A stretch of 57,886 nt of DNA, taken from NCBI GenBank assembly GCA_024402405.1, contig JAKSTW010000009.1, forward strand, positions 1 through 57,886, in the 5' to 3' direction. Made by a program: the position numbers and the translations under genes. Below, piece by piece: positions 44,620 to 52,343 of the stretch (within the stretch, counting starts at the first letter, position 1; each line of letters opens with the position of its first letter). The stretch comes from Spirochaetia bacterium. GTDB taxonomy: Bacteria > Spirochaetota > Spirochaetia > CADAEX01. The notes beneath the pieces are model-generated. The model saw only the letters and a program-made list of their open reading frames with translations, was not told the origin of the DNA and searched no databases.

Positions 44620-45553
44620 GAAGCATTGGTCGGATTTTGAGGATAAGGGTTCTCCATGGCAGATGAGGCTGACCATGTTTTTCCTGAAGATCATTCCGGT
44701 GAAGATTTTACGGATGATGGCAGTTCCCGTGGGATATTCTTATTATCTTTTTGCACCTGTGCAGCGTACTTTCGTAAGAGAATATCTGCGGAGAGTATGT
44801 CCTGAAAAGAAACTGCCTGTCTGGAAACCTTTTTTGGCTTTTGCCATTACTGTCATTGAGAAAGCCCAGTCCTGGGCCGGTAAGATTCCTGTATCGTGTT
44901 TCAGATTCTGTGAAGACAGTATTGATGAGTTCACCAAAGATTTTCGTAATGGCCGCGGTGCGGTGCTTGTCTGCTCACATCTTGGCAATATGGAAATGGT
45001 CAGAGCGCTGGCATCTGCCGGAAAACTGGACAGAACCAGACTGCCGAAGATTATTGCGATTGTGGATTTTGCGGTGACATCCAATTTCAATGAGATGATG
45101 CAGAAGATCAATGGGGATTTTGTGCTGAATCTTATAAATGCGGATGAGATAGGACCTGATACTGTTATCAGACTTCAGGAACATATTGCAGACGGTGGTC
45201 TTGTGGTCATTGCAGGAGACAGAAGCACTAAGAAATCATCAGATAATGTTCATGCTGAATTTTTAGGTAAGAAAGCTGAATTTCCGCTGGGACCATTTCT
45301 TCTTTCCGTTCTGCTGGATCGGAATCCATATTTTATTTTCGCACTCAGGGAGAAAGATCTTGGTCTGGATGCTTTTTATGATATCCATGTGCATAAATCT
45401 GAGATCGCATCAGCCAGTACCAGAAAACAGAGGCATGAGCAGGCTGGAAAAATTGCCATGGAATTTGCTGCACTGCTGGAAAAGTACTGCAAAGAATATC
45501 CTTTCCAGTGGTATAATTTTTATGATTTTTGGGAGAAATGCGATGAGCTGTAA
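44612..45553 (+). CDS. LpxL/HtrB-like acyltransferase of the APE cluster (C-terminal half of ApeJ)
   Basis: A 313-residue lysophospholipid/lipid A acyltransferase-like protein with a hydrophobic N-terminal anchor. The HxxxxE catalytic motif lies in CSHLGNMEMVRAL, and GGLVVIAGDRSTKK, LGPFLLSVLL and PFQWYNFYDFW are typical of the family. It would transfer an acyl (possibly polyene) chain to the anchor made by the preceding glycosyltransferase. The start overlaps that gene by 8 nt, and the end overlaps the thioesterase gene by 11 nt. Confidence 0.85.
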   Translation: MAEKHWSDFEDKGSPWQMRLTMFFLKIIPVKILRMMAVPVGYSYYLFAPVQRTFVREYLRRVCPEKKLPVWKPFLAFAITVIEKAQSWAGKIPVSCFRFCEDSIDEFTKDFRNGRGAVLVCSHLGNMEMVRALASAGKLDRTRLPKIIAIVDFAVTSNFNEMMQKINGDFVLNLINADEIGPDTVIRLQEHIADGGLVVIAGDRSTKKSSDNVHAEFLGKKAEFPLGPFLLSVLLDRNPYFIFALREKDLGLDAFYDIHVHKSEIASASTRKQRHEQAGKIAMEFAALLEKYCKEYPFQWYNFYDFWEKCDEL

Positions 45554-45971
45554 TATATGTGCGGATGTTGAGCATAAGGTTGAGTTTTATGATGTGGATT
45601 CAATGGATGTGGTCTGGCATGGTAATTATGTTAAATATTTTGAGAAAGCCAGATGTGCATTGCTGGATAAGATAGGTTATGGCTATAAGCATATGCGGGA
45701 AGATGGCTTTGCATTTCCTGTCACATCTTTGAAAATCAAATATATACGTCCTCTTTTTTTTCAGCAGGAAGTCATGATCAGGGCAGAACTTCTGGAATAT
45801 GAGAACAGGCTGAAGATACAGTATTTTATTTATGATAAGAAAAGTATGGAGCTTACGACTAAAGGAGAGAGCATACAGATGGCTTTTGATATGAGCAGAA
45901 AAGAATCCTGTTTTGACTGTCCGACCCGGCTTGTTGAGCAGGTAAGAAAAATCAGCGGAGAAAACAGATGA
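45543..45971 (+). CDS. apeK: 4-hydroxybenzoyl-CoA thioesterase-family protein (ApeK-like)
   Basis: A 142-residue single-hotdog thioesterase. FYDVDSMDVVWHGNYVKYFEKAR has the conserved Asp and the HGNYxxYFE motif of the 4HBT/YbgC group, and LKIKYIRPLFF continues the fold. It probably hydrolyses mis-loaded or finished acyl-ACP in polyene synthesis. ATG 45543 gives the canonical length; the longer open frame from 45360 is a shadow within the acyltransferase. Confidence 0.87.
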   Translation: MSCNICADVEHKVEFYDVDSMDVVWHGNYVKYFEKARCALLDKIGYGYKHMREDGFAFPVTSLKIKYIRPLFFQQEVMIRAELLEYENRLKIQYFIYDKKSMELTTKGESIQMAFDMSRKESCFDCPTRLVEQVRKISGENR

Positions 45972-46588
45972 GAGTTCTGAGTTTTTTCCTGGTGTTTTTC
46001 TGTCTCATCCTGTCCCCATTGTCTGCTGCGGATCCTGATCAGATCCTGGAACAGCTTTATTCCGAAGTGCTGAGCCATGATATAGTGCAGGGGGAATATA
46101 TCCAGAATAAGGTTCTCAGAAAGATCAATCATACCATATCTTCCAGAGGAACTTTTGTCATTGAGGCCGGACATGGCATTCTTTTCAATGTTAAGGAACC
46201 TTTTGCCTCGGATATTGTTGTTGGACGGGACAGACTGGTGCAGCGAATGCCGGATGGGACTGTCAGTATTATGGATGGTTCAGAGAATGCGATATTCAGA
46301 CAGATGGCTGATATTGTCAGTTCTGTTTTTATGAATGATCTTCAGCAGCTGAAGAAAAATTTTGATGTGTCAGTCGAGAAAAAAGACGGCAGTTATGTTA
46401 TCAGTCTGATTCCTTTTGATTCTTTGCTTCATGGGGCTATCCCGCTGATAGTTATCGGGGTGTCAGATGCTGTGGATTCTGTGCTGCTCCATGAAGGTAA
46501 TGGAAATACCGTGGAATATATTTTCAGCGGACATACTTATCCTGAACGGCTGGGGGAATATGAAGAATCGCTTTTCAGCCTTCAGTAA
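45968..46588 (+). CDS. apeL: LolA-like outer-membrane carrier protein (ApeL-like)
   Basis: A 206-residue exported protein. The signal peptide MRVLSFFLVFFCLILSPLSAA ends near SAA. The mature part has LolA-family features: GEYIQNKVLRKINHTISSRGTFVIEAGHGILFNVKEPFAS and a hydrophobic cavity-type beta pattern. APE LolA homologues are thought to carry the lipidated pigment across the periplasm. The start overlaps the thioesterase stop by 4 nt, and the end overlaps the exporter gene by 29 nt. Confidence 0.82.
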   Translation: MRVLSFFLVFFCLILSPLSAADPDQILEQLYSEVLSHDIVQGEYIQNKVLRKINHTISSRGTFVIEAGHGILFNVKEPFASDIVVGRDRLVQRMPDGTVSIMDGSENAIFRQMADIVSSVFMNDLQQLKKNFDVSVEKKDGSYVISLIPFDSLLHGAIPLIVIGVSDAVDSVLLHEGNGNTVEYIFSGHTYPERLGEYEESLFSLQ

Positions 46589-48830
46589 GATCTGCGCTTA
46601 TTCTGCTGTTTATCTCATAATTCTGCTTCTGGCTGTTTTCAATGGTTTCAGAATAAATACAAGTTTTTACAGTCTGTTTCCTTCGTCAGAAAATATTGGA
46701 AAAGTTGATGATAAGATACTTCAGAACACTTCTCCTGCTGTGAATATACTTGTAGGGCATGAGGATTTTGCTGTTGCGGCGGAACAGGCCTCCCGATTTT
46801 ATGATATTTTCAAAGATTCCGGAATCTTCAGCACACTGGTTTTATATACGGATGATCCTGGAATATCTGAATTGCAGGAATATCTTTTTGATCACAGATA
46901 TATGCTGCTGGATAATGATCTGATAAATGATCTGGAAAATGGTGATGTTGGCCATGTCAGTGATTCTGCGCTGGCTGCAGTTTATGGGGCTTTTACTTTT
47001 ACTGACCTTAGTCTTCTGGCAGAAGACCCTTTCATGCTGACAGAACATAGCATGAAAAGATTTGTTTCTGGAATTTCAGGGAATCTCCAGTTCCGGCAGA
47101 ATATGCTGACAGGAGAATCTGGCGGTAAAAAATATATTCTGATCCGTGGAAAGGTTTCTGATTCAGCTCTTGCTTTTTCAGGACAGAACGGACTTGCCAG
47201 ACTTTATGATAAGGCTTCTGAACTGAACAGACTCTCCGGTGCTGAATTTATGTTCTCCGGTGTTCCTTTCCATAGTTATGAAAGTTCCAGAAATGCCAGT
47301 CACGAAATATTCTGGATAAGTATCCTTTCCATTGCCGGTGTGGTGATCCTTCTGATCTTTGCATTCCATTCCATCCTGCCGGTATTTGTATCTGTGGTGA
47401 ATATTCTTGTTTCCCTGCTGTTTGCCATAGCTTCCGTGGTCGTTTTTTTCGGGAATATACATATCCTTGCCTTTGTTTTCGGCACTACACTGATCGGAAT
47501 AAGTATAGATTATTCAATACATTATTTTATTGCCTCCGGATACAGGCATAATTTCAGAGGACTGATAATAAACTGTATTTCCACTGAGATAAGCTGGCTT
47601 TTCCTGATGCTGGCACCATTCACACTGCTCAGGCAGATCGCACTGTTTTCTGCCGTGGGACTGCTGTGTTCTTTTATAGGCGTGTATTGGTTTTATCCTC
47701 TGCTGAATGTTTCCTGCCGGCGGATGGAAAGTGTCAGGACTGCTGCGCTCAGACGGAAGAATGCCGGAATTGCCTTGTTATGTATGAGCATGATACTGGT
47801 GACAGTGTCACTGGGTGCAGGTATCAGAATAAAAAATGATCTGACTGGAATGTACAGAATGTCAGATTTTCTCCAGAAATCAGAGAGGACAGTGGCAGAA
47901 GTGCTGGATTTTCATTCTGGCGGTGAATATATCATTGTATCAGAAACCTCAGAACAGGAACTGCTTGAGAAGGAAGAGGCACTTTGTACCGTGCTTATGG
48001 ATGAGAAAAAGGCTGGAGATATTGGCGGATTCACAGCTATATCCCAGTATATTCCGTCAGTCAGGACCCAGATGAAAAGTTATGCCGCCGTATCTGCTCT
48101 TATCTCAGAATCATCAGTGCAGTTCTGTAAGCTTGGATTTTTGCCAGATGAGATGAGCAGTAAGCTTGCAGCTGATTATAGATCCGGAAGCAGTGACTTT
48201 ATTGTGCTTGATTCGGATGTCCCGGCATTCTTCCATGAGATATGTGATAATCTTTACCTTGGTGATATAGATGGAAAGTTTTTTTCTGTTGTTTTTCCAA
48301 CAAAAGTGAAAAACCCAGCACTGCTGAAAGAAAGAATAAGCGATCTTGATAATGTTATTTTCTGTTCCAAAGTCAATGACATAAGCGGTAAACTGGACAG
48401 TCTGACCAGAATGACACTGATTTTTATAGCTTTTTCATATATCTGCATATTGGCTATTCTTTTCTGTATTTACAGAAAAAAAGCTCTGATCCTTGCGGCT
48501 GTTCCTGCTGTCATTATTCTGACACTGCTGGCATTGGTCACTTTTGCAAATGGCGGTGTGGATTTCTTCTCTGCCGCAGGAATAATCCTGGTATTTGGAC
48601 TTGGACTGGATTATCTTGTTTACAGTGCTGAAGGGGCTGTGTCCGGAATTCCGGATGTGACATCAAAAGCTACCCTGTTCTCTTTCATCACCACAGAACT
48701 TTCTTTCGGGGCGCTGGCATTCAGCAGCTTTCAGCCAGTGCATATTTTCGGTATCACTGTTGCTGCAGGACTTGGAATTGCATATCTTTTTTCTGTTTTT
48801 ACAGCAAGGATCTATTCAGATAAAATTTGA
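46560..48830 (+). CDS. apeM: MMPL/RND-family exporter of the APE cluster (ApeM-like)
   Basis: A 756-residue inner-membrane exporter with two repeats. Each has one TM (about 8-28), a large periplasmic domain and a bundle of five TMs (about 240-400 and 610-750). FVFGTTLIGISIDYSIHYFIA and LVFGLGLDYLVYSAEGA carry the intramembrane Asp residues typical of proton-driven MMPL pumps. It likely moves the lipid-linked polyene across the inner membrane to the LolA-like carrier. ATG 46560 has GGGGGAA upstream; the frame upstream lies within apeL. The final 15 nt overlap the convergent phosphopantetheinyl transferase gene. Confidence 0.87.
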   Translation: MKNRFSAFSKICAYSAVYLIILLLAVFNGFRINTSFYSLFPSSENIGKVDDKILQNTSPAVNILVGHEDFAVAAEQASRFYDIFKDSGIFSTLVLYTDDPGISELQEYLFDHRYMLLDNDLINDLENGDVGHVSDSALAAVYGAFTFTDLSLLAEDPFMLTEHSMKRFVSGISGNLQFRQNMLTGESGGKKYILIRGKVSDSALAFSGQNGLARLYDKASELNRLSGAEFMFSGVPFHSYESSRNASHEIFWISILSIAGVVILLIFAFHSILPVFVSVVNILVSLLFAIASVVVFFGNIHILAFVFGTTLIGISIDYSIHYFIASGYRHNFRGLIINCISTEISWLFLMLAPFTLLRQIALFSAVGLLCSFIGVYWFYPLLNVSCRRMESVRTAALRRKNAGIALLCMSMILVTVSLGAGIRIKNDLTGMYRMSDFLQKSERTVAEVLDFHSGGEYIIVSETSEQELLEKEEALCTVLMDEKKAGDIGGFTAISQYIPSVRTQMKSYAAVSALISESSVQFCKLGFLPDEMSSKLAADYRSGSSDFIVLDSDVPAFFHEICDNLYLGDIDGKFFSVVFPTKVKNPALLKERISDLDNVIFCSKVNDISGKLDSLTRMTLIFIAFSYICILAILFCIYRKKALILAAVPAVIILTLLALVTFANGGVDFFSAAGIILVFGLGLDYLVYSAEGAVSGIPDVTSKATLFSFITTELSFGALAFSSFQPVHIFGITVAAGLGIAYLFSVFTARIYSDKI

Positions 48831-49418
48831 TGCTTCCAGCTTGAACTCTGGTATTCTGGTACTGTAGTAATATGGATAGATATTCTGCAGGGCTGGCTTT
48901 TCTGAGAAGATCATTGACAGCATATAATCCTCTGCCCTGAAAACTGCTGCATACAGTGGATCTGTATATCCTGATATCAGCAGTTCAGATTTTTTTACTG
49001 TGAAGACCGGCGACCGGTTTATTTCAGACACGCCCATTCCATGCATTTTCAGGAACGCCTCTTTCAGGGTCCACAGCATATAATATCTAGTCTCATCAAT
49101 ATCTTGCAGTTCTTCATGGTGGAAACAGCGTTCTGCTGTCTTCAGGTTTGTGCGGCGTCTCATATACTGTATATCGCATCCGGTGATTCCTTCTGCTGTG
49201 ATTGTGCAGGCTGCCAGATTTCTGGAGTGTGATATGTTAAAATCTGCGTATGGATAATTCAGAAATATAGGGCGTCCTGACGGTGTTGCTGTCAGATTGT
49301 GTATATTTCCTGTGAATTCCAGGGACATTATTGAGATCAGTTGCTGCCCGCAGAGATGCTGGCTGGAATAGTCGGTCTTTTCCGTGAATAGCAATCCTGA
49401 TTTTGCTTTCATATTCAT
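48816..49418 (-). CDS. Sfp-type 4'-phosphopantetheinyl transferase
   Basis: A 200-residue enzyme transferring phosphopantetheine from CoA to ACP serine. Motifs are FNISHS (60-65), GCDIQ (80-84, Asp82 with Gln replacing the usual Glu) and WTLKEAFLKMHG (116-127). Short Sfp/AcpT-type length. It is the only gene inside the APE region on the minus strand and divides it into two plus-strand blocks. It almost certainly activates the two cluster ACPs. ATG 49412 is an alternative start. Confidence 0.87.
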   Translation of the reverse strand: MNMKAKSGLLFTEKTDYSSQHLCGQQLISIMSLEFTGNIHNLTATPSGRPIFLNYPYADFNISHSRNLAACTITAEGITGCDIQYMRRRTNLKTAERCFHHEELQDIDETRYYMLWTLKEAFLKMHGMGVSEINRSPVFTVKKSELLISGYTDPLYAAVFRAEDYMLSMIFSEKPALQNIYPYYYSTRIPEFKLEASNFI

Positions 49419-49438
49419 GACTATATAACTATTTTAAC

Positions 49439-49467
49439 TGGAAAGGAAGAAGAAAAACTATTATAAT
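49439..49467 (+). promoter_or_regulatory. Promoter of the second APE block
   Basis: TGGAAA (49439-49444), 17-nt spacer, perfect TATAAT (49462-49467), with the lipoprotein ATG 8 nt beyond. The purine-rich AAGGAAG is 24 nt or more before the ATG, too far for ribosome binding. Confidence 0.55.
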
Positions 49468-49475
49468 GTCTTACT

Positions 49476-50033
49476 ATGAAAAAAGTTTTTTCCATGATCA
49501 TTGTCTGGCTTGCCGTTCTTCTGCTTCTCTCCTGTGCTACTGACAGAAGATTTGTCTATCTTGCAGACGGTAAAAAATTTTTCATACTGCCTCCTGAATT
49601 TTCAGAAGCTCCTATGGAGGTATATCAGCGGATAACAGGAAAATTTCATGAAAGATCATTCGTTTTTAATTCTTATGTGAAAAGTGATTCTGAAAGTATA
49701 TATATTGAATTTTTTAATGATTTAGGGGCAAGTGCAGGAAGTATGTCCTATGATGGAGAAAATTTTGATTTCTATTCTCCTTATCTTCCACCTGCGGCAA
49801 GGGGCGAGTATATGCTGGCTGATATGCAGCTGGTGCTGTATCCATGGAGCCGTATATCCGAAGAACTTGAATCGGATGGTTTCCGGTGTGAGCATGAGAT
49901 TGCTGGAGACACTGAAATACGAAGAATTTATGATTGCGATACCCAAATAATGGTAATTACCAGGAACGGAAATAGTGTCAGCCTTGTCAATAAGATCCGC
50001 GGTTATTCATATATGATTGAGGAACAGAGATGA
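49476..50033 (+). CDS. apeN: DUF3261 lipoprotein of the APE cluster (ApeN-like)
   Basis: A 185-residue lipoprotein: signal peptide MKKVFSMIIVWLAVLLLLSC with lipobox LLSC (Cys20). The mature domain has the DUF3261 hallmark YLPPAARGEYMLADMQLVLYPW (about 103-124). DUF3261 proteins occur almost only in APE clusters and are expected in the outer membrane, possibly receiving or anchoring the pigment. This family gives strong support for the cluster's identity. It is translated probably from a leaderless mRNA. Confidence 0.83.
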   Translation: MKKVFSMIIVWLAVLLLLSCATDRRFVYLADGKKFFILPPEFSEAPMEVYQRITGKFHERSFVFNSYVKSDSESIYIEFFNDLGASAGSMSYDGENFDFYSPYLPPAARGEYMLADMQLVLYPWSRISEELESDGFRCEHEIAGDTEIRRIYDCDTQIMVITRNGNSVSLVNKIRGYSYMIEEQR

Positions 50034-51145
50034 TGGACTGCAGAATATGGCTTTCTGAACCAGGAGTTGTTTTTAATGGCGGAAACTGCCTGAAAGACTT
50101 GTACTCCGCTGTTTCTGCGGGGAAGCGGCCTGATGATTACAGATGCCATAAAACATTGCTGGAACTCGAGAACATTGCTTTGGATCAGATCGAGGAAAAT
50201 ATAGAGAAGGTGATTGCCCGGTATGGACGGCACCGAATTGCCATATGTGTCGGATCATGTGATAACGGAACGGATATGTCACTTCCTGCCCACCGCAAAT
50301 TTTTTGAGAAAGGTGAATTTCCTGCTGAGTACAGATTTTCTCAGCAGCGACCATATATTCCTGCAAATGTTATTTCTGAGAGATTCGGACTGCCTGGTTT
50401 TTCTGCCGCATATTCTACTGCCTGTGCTTCCAGTGCCAGTGCCATTATCAAAGGATGCCAGCTTATTGCTGCCGGATTCTGTGATGCTGCTGTTGTGGGC
50501 GGTGTTGATATCGCATCTCCTGTAGTGACTGCCGGATTCAGCTCTCTTGATTCTGTGTCGGCACATGGTACGAATCCATTCAGTAAAAATAGGGATGGGA
50601 TCACCCTTGGTGATGGAGCAGCTTTTTTTGTGATTTCCAGAGATGATATGTGGGATTCTGGCATTCAGCTGCTGGGATATGGGGAAAGCTGCGATGCCTG
50701 CCACATGACCGCACCTGATGCAAACGGCATACATGCGGGAGAAGCTATGATCAGAGCACTTTCTAAAGCAGGACTCTGTGCTGGGGAAATAGATTATATA
50801 AATCTTCACGGAACGGGAACACGGCTGAATGATCTGATGGAAGGCAATGCTCTGAAGCGTGTTTTTTCTGATAAGATTCCGCCATGCAGTTCCACAAAGC
50901 CTGTGACTGGTCATACTCTTGGGGCGGCAGGTGCTCTTGAGCTTGCCATATGTTTTTCTCTGCTTGCTGATACGGAGGACGGAGTGCTGCTTCCGGTTCA
51001 TATCTGGGATGGAATGCCTGATGCTGAGATCCCGGTCATGCAGTTTGTGAAAAAGGGAAGTGCTGGAAAAGTCAATATATGCATGAGCAATTCTTTTGCT
51101 TTCGGCGGATGTAATGTAAGCCTTATAATAGGGAGGATGAATTGA
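50030..51145 (+). CDS. apeO: 3-oxoacyl-ACP synthase, APE elongating ketosynthase (ApeO-like)
   Basis: A 371-residue thiolase-fold ketosynthase with an intact Cys-His-His triad: Cys132 in STACASSAS, His260 in NLHGTGT, His295 in PVTGHTLGAAG. NSFAFGGCN is the C-terminal glycine loop. It is about 40 residues shorter than FabF. In APE systems ApeO pairs with the ApeC chain-length factor to extend the polyene with malonyl units. The start overlaps the lipoprotein stop (ATGA). Confidence 0.87.
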   Translation: MMDCRIWLSEPGVVFNGGNCLKDLYSAVSAGKRPDDYRCHKTLLELENIALDQIEENIEKVIARYGRHRIAICVGSCDNGTDMSLPAHRKFFEKGEFPAEYRFSQQRPYIPANVISERFGLPGFSAAYSTACASSASAIIKGCQLIAAGFCDAAVVGGVDIASPVVTAGFSSLDSVSAHGTNPFSKNRDGITLGDGAAFFVISRDDMWDSGIQLLGYGESCDACHMTAPDANGIHAGEAMIRALSKAGLCAGEIDYINLHGTGTRLNDLMEGNALKRVFSDKIPPCSSTKPVTGHTLGAAGALELAICFSLLADTEDGVLLPVHIWDGMPDAEIPVMQFVKKGSAGKVNICMSNSFAFGGCNVSLIIGRMN

Positions 51146-51600
51146 GTGTCATTGGTAAAGAAAGGCTGATCTCACTGCTTCCACATAAGGGAAAGATGTT
51201 CCTTTTGGACCGTGTGATGGATTTTGACCCTGAGGATTATATTCTTCATTCCCAGGTGGATGTGACTGAAAATTCCATGTTCTTTGATATGCCGCTGCAC
51301 GGAATACCGAGTTATGTCTGTTTTGAGTATATGGCTCAGAGCATTTCTGCTCTTTCCGGGCTGGTGGCTGAAACCATGAGGCAGGCGCCGAAGATAGGTG
51401 TCATACTGAGTGTGTCGGATCTGCGCACGGAAAAACCGATCCTTGACGATGGAAGTACCGTAGATATTCATATTAAGAAAACTGATATTGTTGACAGTGT
51501 GTTTTCTTTCACATGCAGTGCATTTTGCGATGGAAAAAGAATTGCGGAAGGGAAATTGACAGTTATGGAAGTTGATAACCTAAATGTTTTAGGTATATAA
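51142..51600 (+). CDS. apeP: FabZ/FabA-like dehydratase of the APE cluster (ApeP-like)
   Basis: A 152-residue hotdog protein with LLPHKGKMFLLDRV (13-26), His53 in MPLHGIPSY and Glu62 in CFEYMAQSISALSG, the position of the catalytic acid in FabZ/FabA. It would dehydrate 3-hydroxyacyl-ACP with the ApeI-like domain of the fusion protein as partner. The start is TTG at 51142, with GGGAGG 6 nt upstream and overlapping the ketosynthase stop; no in-frame ATG fits. Confidence 0.85.
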   Translation: MSVIGKERLISLLPHKGKMFLLDRVMDFDPEDYILHSQVDVTENSMFFDMPLHGIPSYVCFEYMAQSISALSGLVAETMRQAPKIGVILSVSDLRTEKPILDDGSTVDIHIKKTDIVDSVFSFTCSAFCDGKRIAEGKLTVMEVDNLNVLGI

Positions 51601-51617
51601 TTCTAGAAAGGTCATTT

Positions 51618-52343
51618 ATGGAGAAGAAGACAGTTCTGGTTACAGGAGCCGGCCGTGGGATCGGCAGGGCAATTGCATTATCAGCCGCAGAAGCAGGATA
51701 TAACGTCATAGCGCATTATAATAAAAGCGGCAGGCAGGCTGAGAAGCTGGTGGAAGATATCCGCAGCGGCGGCGGTATGGCTGAGTTGATTCAGTTTGAT
51801 ATTGCAGACCGTGAGGATTGCCGTATAAAGCTTGGAAATATGATTGCTGTGCATGGCGCTCCGTGGGGTGTGGTGTGCAATGCCGGGATCTGCCATGACA
51901 ATACTTTTGTAGCTTTGTCATATGATGATTGGGATTCAGTCATCAATACCAATCTCAATGGCTTTTTTAATGTGCTCAATCCCCTGGTTATGGCAATGTG
52001 CAGAAAGAAACAGGGGCGTATCGTGACAGTGGCATCGGTATCAGGACTTATAGGCAACCGGGGACAGGTGAACTACAGTGCATCCAAGGCAGGTATAATC
52101 GGAGCTACCAAAGCTTTGGCGACAGAACTGGCCAGCCGTTCAATAACAGTAAACTGTGTGGCGCCCGGAGTGATCGATACAGATATGACCAGAGAACTTC
52201 CTGTGGAGCGTATTGTTGATATTATACCAATGCGGAGGGTCGGAAAGCCGGAAGAGGTGGCAGCCGCGGTTTTATTCCTTCTGTCTGACAATTCGTCATA
52301 TATAACCAGACAGGTGATTTCTGTAAATGGTGGTATGATCTGA
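51618..52343 (+). CDS. apeQ: 3-oxoacyl-ACP reductase of the APE cluster (ApeQ-like)
   Basis: A 241-residue short-chain dehydrogenase. The NADPH loop TGAGRGIG (9-16), NAG at 88-90, and the Ser140-Tyr153-Lys157 triad (ASVSG, YSASK) match FabG numbering. It would reduce each keto intermediate before dehydration to conjugated double bonds. AAAGGT lies before the ATG. The next ketosynthase starts within its stop codon. Confidence 0.9.
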   Translation: MEKKTVLVTGAGRGIGRAIALSAAEAGYNVIAHYNKSGRQAEKLVEDIRSGGGMAELIQFDIADREDCRIKLGNMIAVHGAPWGVVCNAGICHDNTFVALSYDDWDSVINTNLNGFFNVLNPLVMAMCRKKQGRIVTVASVSGLIGNRGQVNYSASKAGIIGATKALATELASRSITVNCVAPGVIDTDMTRELPVERIVDIIPMRRVGKPEEVAAAVLFLLSDNSSYITRQVISVNGGMI

